Below are positions 1-9,540 of a DNA stretch of 42,091 nt, one piece after another (within the stretch, counting starts at the first letter, position 1; every line of letters begins with the position of its first letter). The DNA lies in assembly GCA_030770425.1 (NCBI GenBank), contig JASJFT010000307.1:1-42091 (forward strand), in the 5' to 3' direction. The position numbers were made by a program, and so were the translations under genes. This DNA is from Darksidea phi (Eukaryota; Ascomycota; Dothideomycetes; Pleosporales; Lentitheciaceae). Under the pieces are notes generated by a model. The model saw only the letters and a program-made list of their open reading frames with translations. It was not told the DNA's origin and did no database searches.

Positions 1-74
<74 letters not shown>
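1..74. other. Poly-C run at the left contig end (probable artefact)
   Basis: Seventy-four consecutive C residues open the window. Read outward on the minus strand this is poly-G, the mirror of the poly-G run at the right end. Two-colour Illumina chemistry reports missing signal as G, and assemblers can extend contigs into such reads, so this is most likely artificial. No telomere-type repeat lies next to it. Confidence 0.85.
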
Positions 75-3000
75 TGGGTATTTCTCTTCACTTACACGCC
101 GCCCACCTCGCCGCCGTCGGGAGAGGCAGCGCAGGGCAGCGGGGCCAAGGGAGCCCTGCCGGCGCAAACGAAGGCTAGCGGCGGTTCTTTCGTGTACAGG
201 TACTTGAGCTGGTCGTCCTGGCCGTCCTAGTCGTCCTAGTCGTCCCCGCGCATCATGGCACTGCTCTTGACCCCACGGGCTCCTCGCACCCACCCCAGGT
301 CGCCGTGCCCCCTGGCGCGCCAGACACGACGCACACGCGGCCGGCCTCCATCGGCGCCTGCACATGGCACGCCCGCCCGTGGCCTGCTCGCCCGCCGCGA
401 CGCCTGCGATGAGTTGCAGCTCGGGGCGGCGGGAGATGGACACAGCGGATGCTATGCTGCAGCTCGGCGCGCACGGGCCCCGCGATTAATCAAGCCTTGG
501 CATGCACATGCTCAGCGCCGCCCCCTGCTGTGCGTCGCGACCGTTGAGCCTTCCTTCATCTAACGACGCCTGCGCCGCTGCATTCGGGCCTGCAAAGCAT
601 CCTGCACGATGCCTTCGCACCCCAGCACCAGCACCCCAGCACGCCGCCGAGCCTACCCAGCCCTCGGAGCTGTCCCCGTATCTCCAGCCAGGCGCGCCTC
701 GTCGCCAGAGCCGGTGCCGTAACACGTAAAACTCTGCATCGCTCTCCCAGCGTCTCGTCGTCATGCGCGCATTTCTGCTGCGTAAGAGAAACTGGCCGGG
801 CGCTGCCACTCGTCTCCAGCAATTGGCATTCGCGCCCCGGGAACGCCTTGGTTAGATCCCGCCGTGGTGGCCGTGGGCGCAGAGATTCTCGGATAGCGCC
901 ATTTTTCACTCCGATAGCGCAGCCCTGCCCGCCCCGCCCTGATTGGCCGGCAGTCGGCTCGCTTGCATCTGGCATACCGAAAGTAGCCGTCCCGATGCTG
1001 AGCAGACCACCGCCCTTGTCCACTCCAATATCCTTCACGTTCTGGTAGAGGGCTGCAATAGGCCGCCGTGCTTGCGAGCCTGGTTCGCAGCTATCTGGAC
1101 GAACACCGTTGCTGCAGGCTAAGACGAAGTGGCCGCCACGGTCCCCGCTGCTCCTATGGGTCGTGGTGGATCCCAATGGCACAGTTCTCCCGTTTGCGCC
1201 GAGTACCGTCTCCAGCGAATCTACTAGGAACCTCATTTGCTGCTCAATATGGACGGTAGTTGGGACGCTGACGAATTCGCGTGCCTTGTCTGGTCCCCCC
1301 TCCAACGACTCCCCCTCAATTTCCCGCGTCTCCACAAAGTATCGTTGCAGAACATCGTGTGAAGTCGAAACAAGGTAGAGGAACTGGTGGACCCTCAGAT
1401 CCGCTAGAGCTCGCAACCACGGTCTGTTCAAAGGAGCATTGACCAAAACATGGCTCGATTGGCTTATCCCCTCTACGCCGCCGAGGTCGGATCAGCATCC
1501 CACGTCCTGAATCTTCACGACCATGGAACAGAAGACCCCCCTCCTTGGTTTCAGCTTCGCCCGAGGTCGCCCTTCAAAAGTCACGCTACCAGACTATCTG
1601 CTCACTTCCACGGTTTGGCCCGTCCTGTCACCCGGTTTCTGCATCACGAGTCTACAAACGATGCCAAATGGTCCATGCTCTCGCTCGCAGGAGTGGTTCG
1701 AAACGGTTACTGACGTAGTCTTTTCCGTCCGTCTCTCTTTGTCTATCCGGTCTCTTCCCCGACCATGGCAACGCCGCGCTTTTTTCGAGACTCGTCGCCC
1801 CGTCTTCGTGCAGTTTAGCGATATCGATAGTAGTAACGAAGTGGCCAAGAGCCCTCATCTCCGTCTAATATCATGCATCTCTTTTCCAACTGCGCGCGCA
1901 GGCGTGGTTGCCAAACGTCGATGCTTCCTATATGATCTTCTACCCCCGCTCCACCCGCATCGAAGCCACCGATCAAGCGCGCAAGCCAAGGAACATTTTC
2001 GACTGGCGTTTGGTGGCACGACTGCTGGCCCGCAATCCAAGCCATGTCTTACCTAACCAAGGGCGTTGGATCTATTGACAATTTATGTCCAACGCGTTCA
2101 CTGCCTTCGGAGCCTTCAGTTTCGGGCATCTCCGCCGACGCCCGCTGCAGCAGCAGTTCTCGATAGCAGGTCATTGCCGGCCATTATGCGCTCTAAGCCC
2201 ATCGTGAGCAAACACGCATGCTCATAAGAGCATCACCTCAAATTCGCTCGCCATAGCGCCACGAGCTGCACGAGCACGGCCCCCATGAACACGAAATTAG
2301 TTAGTCCTGTTGCACAGCAGTTGGCTAGCGCGGCCTTTTGGGGATGGATCGTCGTACAATGCGGACCGCATCCACATATATACCAGCAGATCTGCAACGA
2401 CATGGGTGCCGCAGCGCTTGCACAACTTGCATGATGACTTGCAGTGCAAGCGACGGTAATTTAATCAGGTACAATTAGCATCCGTGTTCACTCGTCGGGG
2501 CGCCTTCTTCACACGCCCGCTCGTGTGATAAAGTTGGCGGACTCTATGAATATCGGAAACTTTACCACCATCGACATCGTATGATCGCAATAAAATGGAA
2601 GAGGCGGGACACTTCGTACGCAGGAAGGATTACTCCAGTGGCTTGTTCTACAGCAGTGTGGACGCCAGCCAATGCATGTTCCCAAGCTTCGCCCATTCCC
2701 CTCTCTTCAGGGATTTAGATGGACATGCCCTTCTCTACACCTTCGTTTCCATGGTAAAGGCCGTTTGATTAATCGGACCGATGCTCCTGGCCTATAGACA
2801 CCTGCATCCCAACTGTCGCGTGGTCTGCGGGCCAGAGCGCATTCTTTCTTCCATGGGCATCCTGCTATCGATATGCGGAAGATGTCGACTCCAGGGGCTG
2901 CTCAATCAGCGCACAGCATGCAAATGCTCGTTGGCCGTTTCATATGTGTCATCCACATGTCTGCAATAGCAGCAATCTTATGCTACCACCCTGTCGAGAC

Positions 3001-4949
3001 TAGCATTCTTCGCATCTGTCAACAGAGGACGAGGTTATAACAAAACGCTTCTGCAGGCTGCCTCGAAACGAGTTCCCGCCCACCAATCGCTCCGTCTTCC
3101 GCAACACCATCAACGAATTCCCCGCACCCTATACCCAAGCCCGCCACCAACGCAAAGCATCTTGTGCCATCGCTTTGCCCTGTCGTAAGCCGTTAACACG
3201 ACGTCGTTTCTCTCGCACTAACCAATTTTCACCAACGCCACCATGACCTGCGCGATGCTCAACGGCGTCAATGCTCCACTTACGTACAATACTTCCCCGT
3301 TCTCCGCATCTTTCGCGCGCAACTCTATCGCGATCGGGCCATGCCGTATGCTGCCCCGCTCATTCACGAGTTAAGATTTGGTGTACGGCGAGCCTCAGGT
3401 TGGAGAAGATAGGCCGCTTAGCGCGGGGATAGTTGTGCCACTTTTGCAATAGCAACAAGGCACGGCGTGGCAGCGTGCAGCCCGCAGCACCTTATCATGC
3501 CTAGACTCGGTTGGAGGAGCACGCGTCCTAGTCAAACTCAGTTCAGATCAGTTCAGCTCAGTTGAACCCAGGCTCCACAATTTCGTCGCCTCCCTGCGCG
3601 GCGTGCAGAAGTCTCGTCGCTCCATCCTTGCTTACATATAGGCTCTAGGGACACTTAGCCGCCTCGTCCTTTTAACACGCATTAACGTCATCTCGCCTTC
3701 CCTCTGGACGCGGCCATGGGCTACGTAGCTCAACACATAGTCCCGATGTCGACTAACAAGCTTCCGCCAAGCCCCAACGACAGGCGCCGCGAGGTCGGGC
3801 TTCCGGTCATCCATGGCCCTGCGGAAACAGCTTTCCGGGCCTCGTCATCGGATGAAGAGGTGGCATCGCTACTTTTGCGCTACAGACTTTGCCGTCTAGA
3901 TTCTGAGCTTCGAGACGGCAGGAATGGTCTCGAGTGTGTTTACGGCATGTCGGCTACTTTCCGACAGCTGCGGAGGTGAGGCAGTCGCCGTCGGCTGATT
4001 CCGTTGTGAGCCGCTTTCCGAGGCTTGGACGGCCTGGGCCCGGGCCCGGAGGTTAGTGGGCCGAGTTGATGAGCCGACTAGGGTGGATGCGGAGCTACAA
4101 AGTATCTGGAGGTACTAGTACCCTGAAATAGAGTTTGGAGGCGTGTGTGGGGCTGCCGAAGAGCCTTCATTATGACGGGATCAACTGTCGCGGCTTTACC
4201 TTATGAGCTTTGGCGGCTTTTGCCTGCTGCACGCCATCGAGATGGTGCTGGATTCACCGTTCAACTGCTGCGGCACAACTTGCGCAATCCTTCTCCTCAA
4301 TCAGAGCAGCCTCCACATATCCAGTCGCCATCTGCACCGCATCGATCGACTGTCCCAGCACACAGGCATGCATCGACATCGACATGGATGGCGAATACCA
4401 AGCAAGAACAAGCCACCACTCAACATGCCCCAACGCGGAGGACCAGACTCACCGCCAATGGCTCCAGCCATTACCGTCCATCAAAACGGTCTTCATGACT
4501 TTCGTATATGCATTCACGGAACAAACATATATTAGCCATTCACGACTACGGAAAAGTGTAGAGGATTGCGTAAGAGCAAAGCAGAAGTGGCAATTAATCG
4601 TGCCCTGGTGTTGGGAGTGCCGTAAGCCAACGTTGCCAAACATGCTTTCTCACCATCAATGTGAGACAGACGACTGCCGCCAGTTACAACTCCTCTCACA
4701 TGCCGTTCCCAGCCCCGCTTCCGTAGAGTATACTTTACAGGGTATCAAGCTACACCATACAAGCACATCTTTACCCGCATCAAGACCCCGAGGCGTTCTC
4801 GACTTTCACATGTTTCTTTCAACAATGACTTTACAGCATTGCTTTTTCTCTAGACGCCGCGCAAACGACGAGGGGGCGAGCGACAGTTTAGAACAATGTA
4901 GGTTAGCAAATGTCTGAAGAACTTATGGGTATGGACCTTGGGTTGGCTT
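75..4949. other. Gene-poor left flank, no confident gene
   Basis: About 4.9 kb with only short overlapping ORFs on both strands. No recognisable domain, tRNA or transposase was found. A weak minus-strand ORF at 556-1446 is listed separately. A short direct repeat of a CAGTTCAG-like word lies near 3,541-3,565. The plus-strand ORF at 4,210-4,917 has no coding-like features that I can defend. The stretch may be intergenic DNA or old decayed sequence. Confidence 0.5.
556..1446 (-). CDS. Possible uncharacterised ORF, 296 aa, doubtful
   Basis: This is an open minus-strand frame of 296 codons in GC-rich DNA. Roughly its first 90 residues have a plausible mixed hydrophobic/acidic composition (for example the segments LVSTSHDVLQRYFVETREI and EFVSVPTTVHIEQQMRFLV). 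The C-terminal half is rich in Arg, Gly and Ala, which is typical of chance frames in GC-rich DNA. I recognise no family. Further minus-strand coding-looking text lies upstream near 1,815-2,045, so the real structure, if any, may have several exons or be a decayed gene. A CCAAT-like plus GC-rich patch near 928-955 would suit a promoter better than an exon. Confidence 0.2.
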   Translation of the reverse strand: MVNAPLNRPWLRALADLRVHQFLYLVSTSHDVLQRYFVETREIEGESLEGGPDKAREFVSVPTTVHIEQQMRFLVDSLETVLGANGRTVPLGSTTTHRSSGDRGGHFVLACSNGVRPDSCEPGSQARRPIAALYQNVKDIGVDKGGGLLSIGTATFGMPDASEPTAGQSGRGGQGCAIGVKNGAIRESLRPRPPRRDLTKAFPGRECQLLETSGSARPVSLTQQKCAHDDETLGERCRVLRVTAPALATRRAWLEIRGQLRGLGRLGGVLGCWCWGAKASCRMLCRPECSGAGVVR

Positions 4950-5300
4950 CTTCGAACTTACCTGGCTCTCCTTACTTCTTCCCGTAGCATAATGCATTGG
5001 TACATCCAGCTCTCTCAAGTCACAATCAAGAAACGTCGAGATCGAGACTGGTGATGCTGCTGACCAAAGCCTCGCATAGCGTCGAGACGGGCCTTGGGAA
5101 TTTCTTCTTCGCAGTACTCGTTGCCAGGAAGAGTCTCAGATGACTTCATCGAACCAAACCAGCTCTCCTTCTTCCTGTAGCACTCCTTGTCATCATGACA
5201 ATGCATTTGCAGCTTCCTCGATCCGTGATCACAGGCGGTCTTGACTCAGAGCCCTATAGCGCTCCTTATCACCATGACAATGTTTGCAGCGTTCTCGACC
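4950..5300 (-). repeat. Three diverged copies of a short coding-like unit (relic)
   Basis: On the minus strand three related blocks can be aligned by eye: about 5,300-5,240, 5,215-5,140 and 5,003-4,950. The first two share TTGTCATGRTGAYAAGGAG. The last two share CAATGCATT, a TGCTACRGGAAGAAG word and GAGAGC followed by a GTTCGA word. The middle copy sits in a 63-codon open frame (5,206-5,015) with a His-Cys-His and Lys-Glu-Cys-Tyr pattern. The spacing is irregular and the frames differ, so this is probably a decayed repetitive or duplicated gene fragment. The family is unknown. Confidence 0.5.
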
Positions 5301-5879
5301 CACAGCGTTGCCAAAGGAAGACACACCGAGGCCGTGAGGTCTCTGGACAGCTTCCTAGAGCACCCTCAACGAAGGTGGTGGGCAATTGGAAAGAAGCATG
5401 CTTTAATGCCATTTCCCGGGCAATGCTATCGTCGAAGTGATGGTATCAGCGGCGGGGCGGATGTCTAGTCACTTCCGCATGAGGACGCCGGAAGCGGCTC
5501 CAACATCATGCTATATACATTCCCGGAAGGCTCGTGCGTTATTATCAATAGGCTTAACTCCATTAATGAGTAGAAAAGAGAGTTTACGAGCCATATCACT
5601 CTTGCACGGAGTAGTAGATCTGGCACTGCGCGCGACGCAGACTGTTTCCCATCGGGCTTCGACGCCCCGCTTGTCTGCGTCTCCTTTTCCATGCTGCGCG
5701 GCGCATGGTTTGTTGAGGAGAGGCATCGCAACTACATCACGAACATTTGTATACATATCACTGACGTTTTGTCTACATATCTTTTCTTCTTTTGCGAAAC
5801 AGCCCGACGTGCATGATACGGTACGATAGTCCTATTGCATGTCTGAAGCCTGAACATCAACAGAGATCAGACCATCTAC
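5301..5879. other. Non-coding spacer
   Basis: Only short ORFs overlapping on both strands are present. I see no domain, RNA gene or repeat. The part from about 5,745 is more A+T-rich and leads into the pyrimidine-rich leader of the next ORF. Confidence 0.5.
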
Positions 5880-5997
5880 ACAGTTGTTGCATCTGCTCAT
5901 CACCCTCCTTACTACGCATCTCTGTCGTTTCAAACTTCTTTGACTCGTGCAATCCAATCTGTCTCTTTGCAAACTTTCTCCAAATCACATTAAAAAT
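5880..5997 (+). promoter_or_regulatory. Pyrimidine-rich 5' leader before the ORF at 5,998
   Basis: The stretch is a run of CT-rich and TC-rich words ending in an A-rich stretch (ATTAAAA) directly before the ATG. This is the usual look of a filamentous ascomycete 5' UTR and supports 5,998 as a real, or formerly real, translation start. Confidence 0.45.
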
Positions 5998-6241
5998 GTC
6001 TCTTTTTTCCAAGAACAAAATGTCCCCCAAGCGCACCTTGGAAGATTCTTCTATTGGACCGCAGCCTTCTGCGAGGCCTGCGAAGCGAACTCGTCCGTCG
6101 GAAGCTTTCGACGAGGACAATGCAGAAGAGGCGTCTTTCTCCAGTTATGACGCCGAGCGCGACTGGTTCCCCTTCCTGGAGTGTCGAACATCCATCTCTA
6201 CGTGGTTGTATCGAGATGGATCGCAACGAGCACCGGCTTGA
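5998..6241 (+). pseudogene. N-terminal gene fragment, 80 codons, possibly the 5' end of the broken gene downstream
   Basis: The start at 5,998 follows a good leader. The first 60 or so residues are Ser/Pro/Lys/Arg-rich with two short basic clusters (MSPKR and ARPAKRTR), which look like a nuclear-localisation segment, followed by an acidic Ser-rich stretch ending in Asp-Trp-Phe-Pro-Phe near 6,162-6,177. After that the sequence loses coding character and runs to a stop at 6,241 while overlapping the end of an opposite-strand ORF. A similar Asp-Tyr-Tyr-Pro-Phe string appears at about 6,926-6,941, just before the decayed GIY-YIG gene. My reading is that this is the old N-terminus of that gene, separated from it by about 750 bp of other sequence. 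It could instead be an independent small gene. Confidence 0.4.
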
Positions 6242-6918
6242 AGGAGGTCAGACTCAGGTTGTTCCATGCCTTCATCAGATTCGGAGCCCTCATCATCAGA
6301 AGTATCGTCTTCATCAGAAGTAGAGGAAGCAACGGCGCTGAGGTCGTCGGGCTGCAGAGAACCAGTCGCTGTGTCGTCCGGAACAAACTCTTCATCACCC
6401 CTAGGAAGATTGAAGTCGTACGCTGAAGGGACAGGAGCCTTGGAGCTTCGCCGCTGCTCCGTGGCGGCGGCTCGACGCGCAGGCGATCCGATCGGACGAT
6501 GGTCCGGATTACTATGGACCTTAGCATGGTGTATGGGGCGCGACTCGCCACGATTTCGATCTTTTGTAGTTTTGCTACGGGCCGACGCGCGCTCCTTCGT
6601 TTGGATGAAACGAAAAATCGAAAAGACGCGAGCATACCGTAGATTGGGGGCGATACCAGTCTGCGTGAATGTACTATCAGAGGCTCGGGACATAGTCACC
6701 ACGTATTTGAAGAGAAACCACGCAAGGAAATCAGCGGGGTTATTGAAGCGAGCCTTGAGCTCCTTGCGGAAGATGGCCGGAAGGTGCTCGCACGGTGTTT
6801 TCGTTAGTATCTCCATGACGGTGGCGAACTTGGGGGTACCGGCTTCGAGGGCTTCAAGGGCCTTCCGAACCGCGCGGGCGTCGACCCTCAAGCGCGTGTT
6901 TTCCCATGTGAAGGTCAT
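6145..6918 (-). CDS. Uncharacterised lineage-specific protein, 257 aa
   Basis: This is an intact frame from an ATG at 6,918 to a stop at 6,145. The N-terminal 70 residues look like a folded helical domain, with Leu/Ala-rich helices and an aromatic stretch ADFLAWFLFKYVV. The middle is basic and Arg/Ser-rich. Residues about 180-220 are strongly acidic and Ser-rich (DEDD and SDEG words), as in nuclear proteins. The antisense 233-codon frame has poorer composition and I take it as the shadow. A GGTATCGC-like donor near 6,656 might start an intron, but no splice is needed. The last 10-15 residues read through the antisense of the plus-strand fragment at 5,998, so the true C-terminus may have been replaced at a rearrangement breakpoint near 6,180. 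No family was recognised. Confidence 0.5.
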   Translation of the reverse strand: MTFTWENTRLRVDARAVRKALEALEAGTPKFATVMEILTKTPCEHLPAIFRKELKARFNNPADFLAWFLFKYVVTMSRASDSTFTQTGIAPNLRYARVFSIFRFIQTKERASARSKTTKDRNRGESRPIHHAKVHSNPDHRPIGSPARRAAATEQRRSSKAPVPSAYDFNLPRGDEEFVPDDTATGSLQPDDLSAVASSTSDEDDTSDDEGSESDEGMEQPESDLLQAGARCDPSRYNHVEMDVRHSRKGNQSRSAS

Positions 6919-6934
6919 GGTCCCAGATTACTAC

Positions 6935-8564
6935 CCTTTCGAAGAGGAAGGCGATGACGAACGTTGAAGAGGAAGGTAGCCTGAGTGGTGAGGAGAGCCC
7001 TACCACACGTACTATTCCTCCGCTGTACCTGAAGAACTTCGACTCCCGATGTGGCTCTTCTTTTTTTCAGAAATCTTCTCAGCACTGAGGAGGAGGCCAA
7101 GAGGAGAGCCCGTTTTGAAAACCGCACGCGCCGCATTGTCAGTTTTTGAAGATGTTGGTTCGTACCGCCGCTTTTTTTGCTTCCGACGAGCAAATCGGGA
7201 ACGAATTCCAGCTATTTACGAAAGAATTACATCGTTAATTAATAATGCGGATGATGCTTTCTTCATTCAATCACTTTTGGCCGGCGTTCCGGAGACGACT
7301 ATGCTGGTTTTAGGGAAGGCAGGCTTTACGATTCATGATCTTTTACAGCTTCCACGAGTATCCAACACCACGTTATCTGAGAAGGCCGTCTATGTCGATT
7401 GCCTTCAATACCGACCACACGATAAAGATGACTGGAGCTTTATGTTGGGTCGGGTACCGGTCAGTTTGGCGTCCTCCGGCGCTGGTACGACTACTTATTG
7501 GCAACGATAAAGTTACACGGCACGGCAAAGCATCTCGATAGCCTGGCCGTACTATGAATCTTCGTTACATTCCACACTATAAATTTAGTCCTGAAGCATG
7601 GCTCCCAATATTGTCCGAGGGTTTCTTCATGGTGTTTCTTGGGACCGTCGATGAACCCGGCAAATATGCCCGTACGGAGAAGACATGCAAATTCATTAAC
7701 AATGACCTCTACGAGGCGATTAAGGAACATCGTTCCGAATGCGACTAGGACTAGCCAGTTGCCAGGGGTCTCAATTCGAAATGGACCTTCACACAGGGCT
7801 GGAGAGGTGGGGACGTCCAGGCGGGCTCCAAGTGCGTTAACTGTCGGCGGGAAGTTCCTCCCGCGAAGGACCCTACATTTAGTCGCAATAATTGGTATTA
7901 TGTCGATCCGGCCTGCCCATCCGCAGATCGTGTCGAGTGCAAGAATTGCGCGCTGTACCAGAGGAAGCATGGAATTGACCGACCTCTGCATTGCGAAGAG
8001 ATGAGGCCAACACTGGCACCAAAATCCAAGCCGACACGACCAAAGACGGCAATCTGTGAGTACAAAGGTTGCAAAGAAGTAACTTTGGGCTAGTGCGGTA
8101 GAGCAGCAAAGTGGTTGTACAAGAATTAAACTGCTCGCGCAAATGAGGGTGTTACAATGCATGCTCCCAACTTTGTCGCGTCAAAGCCGACAAGTCCGAG
8201 AGCGGAACTCTGTGAGCATCCAGGTTGCGACCAAGGCGTTGCCGGCTGGATCACGGCGCGGAAGTGGTTGTGCAAGCCGCATACTAGTCGTGCAACACAG
8301 GGGCAGCCAATGGATGCTCCCCTGAGGGCATCGGGAAGCACAGCTGCGTCAAAGGCACCGTGACCAAAGCCAGAGATCTGTGAGCACGAAGGCTGCGACG
8401 TAAAAGCTTTCGGCTGGTTCCGTAAGTTGTCGAAGGTTTTGTGCAAGGTGAATGTTACTCGTGCACAGCAGGGAGGGGGCGAAGCGCGTCGGCTTTCACA
8501 TGTTCCCGCCAATGAGGGCTTTGTAGCATTTGCTTTTTCTTCATGGCATGGAATACGGGGATGA
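6935..8564 (+). pseudogene. Broken GIY-YIG nuclease-like gene with GATA-like and tandem Cys fingers
   Basis: Coding text continues across all three plus frames. Frame 3 at about 6,945-7,067 shifts to frame 1 inside a T7 run (7,061-7,067), then to frame 2 at a T5 run (7,143-7,147). Frame 2 (about 7,148-7,437) ends in VYVDCL plus a DDW word, frame 1 (7,441-7,554) carries YVGSGTGQFG followed by an Arg and WYDY, and frame 3 runs from about 7,554 to 8,564. VYVDCL and YVGSGTG fit the two signature strands of GIY-YIG domains, the following Arg fits the catalytic Arg, and the Glu in LSEGFFMVFL (about 7,614-7,643) fits the catalytic Glu. Next comes a GATA-like zinc finger (7,833-7,985), C-x2-C-x31-C-x2-C followed by ALYQRKHGIDRP, with a loop longer than the usual 17-20. 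Three Cys-rich units follow. Internal stops lie at 7,746, 7,752, 8,091, 8,127 and 8,361. The large neighbouring genes are intact, so sequencing error is an unlikely cause. Confidence 0.7.
8037..8470 (+). repeat. Three tandem Cys-rich finger units within the broken gene
   Basis: Three in-frame units start at Cys codons 8,055, 8,211 and 8,379, giving periods of 156 and 168 bp (52 and 56 codons). Each has a K-P-x-x-P-like lead, then [IL]-C-E-x-x-G-C, a Gly-Trp about 7 residues later, a [K/V]-[W/V]-L-C-K word and a final R-A-x-x-G. In unit 1 the Gly-Trp position is Gly-stop (TGG to TAG at 8,091) and the last Cys is Tyr (TGC to TAC), both G-to-A changes. The units probably form small zinc-binding fingers. 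I do not recognise the family. Confidence 0.6.
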
Positions 8565-9540
8565 GTTATGCGATGGCCAGTCATTGAAGTCAGTGCGTTG
8601 AATCCTGCACTTCTGATTTTATGCATTCACACCCTTTTCTGCTCTGCGTATGAATAAAGCTAGCGAACACAGTTCTCAGACATCTTTCATGCACAAGAAG
8701 TTTGCCTAAGGAAAATCAAATCAATTCTATCTATCTATCCTAATGCAAACCCCGCATCCGGAATGAAGTGTCCATAACTGACCCAAGAAAGAGAAGATCC
8801 AAGCACCGAAGGGAACCTGTGGCCTTGAACACATCCTATATGTGAGCTGTCATGTCAAAGGCGCTCACCATGCTCCCGCTTTCTAAGACCGCACGGTGGT
8901 CGCAATCCAGCATGAGTTCCCAGTTCCCTGATAGATACCCTAACTGTGATTCCACTTTAATCGGCCGATGGGAATCAAGGTGAAGATTTACTACTGCGTC
9001 CAGCTCCTCCGCAGATACCATGATCGAAGCCGAGAAATATAAACCCGTGCAAGACTTGATGCCACTCAGCATAAGATTCGCATACCAGGGATGGTGCCAA
9101 AATCCCATATATAAAAGTAGCCCGAAAGATTGATGCTGTGAGAGACTCGCACGTATCGTTGAGAAGAAATTAGGATTCATGGTATCCGATATCGAAAAGG
9201 GGTCGAAATCTCAAATGTCAACCCCACTGTAAACTTCTATTGAGCCGAGGAAGTCAATGAGATGTATGAAGCCCAAGCCGACCGATCGTTGGCTTCAATA
9301 TCCGAACTCGAAGAATGAAAGCGATGAAGGAATTTGGTAAAGCATCGTAGGCTTACAGAATTTGTGTTTCGGTGTCGAATCTACTGTCCGGTGCCCAGCT
9401 TTCCTCATTACACTGCGTGGACGCGTCCGACGAAGCAGCTAGACATGTATGGCCGTTCCTTGGGCGCCGTATCCTGATTACCCTCAAGGGAGTAATGCCA
9501 CCGTGGCTGGTTCATTCTCGTCGGCGTTCACCCATGATAA
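8565..9540. other. Spacer with one doubtful small ORF
   Basis: The only frame of note is minus-strand 9,180-8,836 (114 codons), with an N-terminal aromatic-rich stretch and an acidic middle. It has no recognisable domain and no strong leader. An ATCT-rich microsatellite-like stretch (TCTATCTATC) lies near 8,729-8,740. The rest looks non-coding. Confidence 0.4.

Noticed and set aside
1..110. Contig end as a telomere
   Set aside because: No CCCTAA/TTAGGG-type repeat is present, only a pure homopolymer.
4210..4917. Plus-strand ORF of 235 codons
   Set aside because: It overlaps two other open frames, has Cys/His/Ser-rich chance composition, no recognisable domain and no good leader.
6266..6967. 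Plus-strand ORF of 233 codons
   Set aside because: It is antisense to the 257-aa minus-strand frame; it has a Ser/Arg-skewed composition and no leader, so I take it as a shadow.
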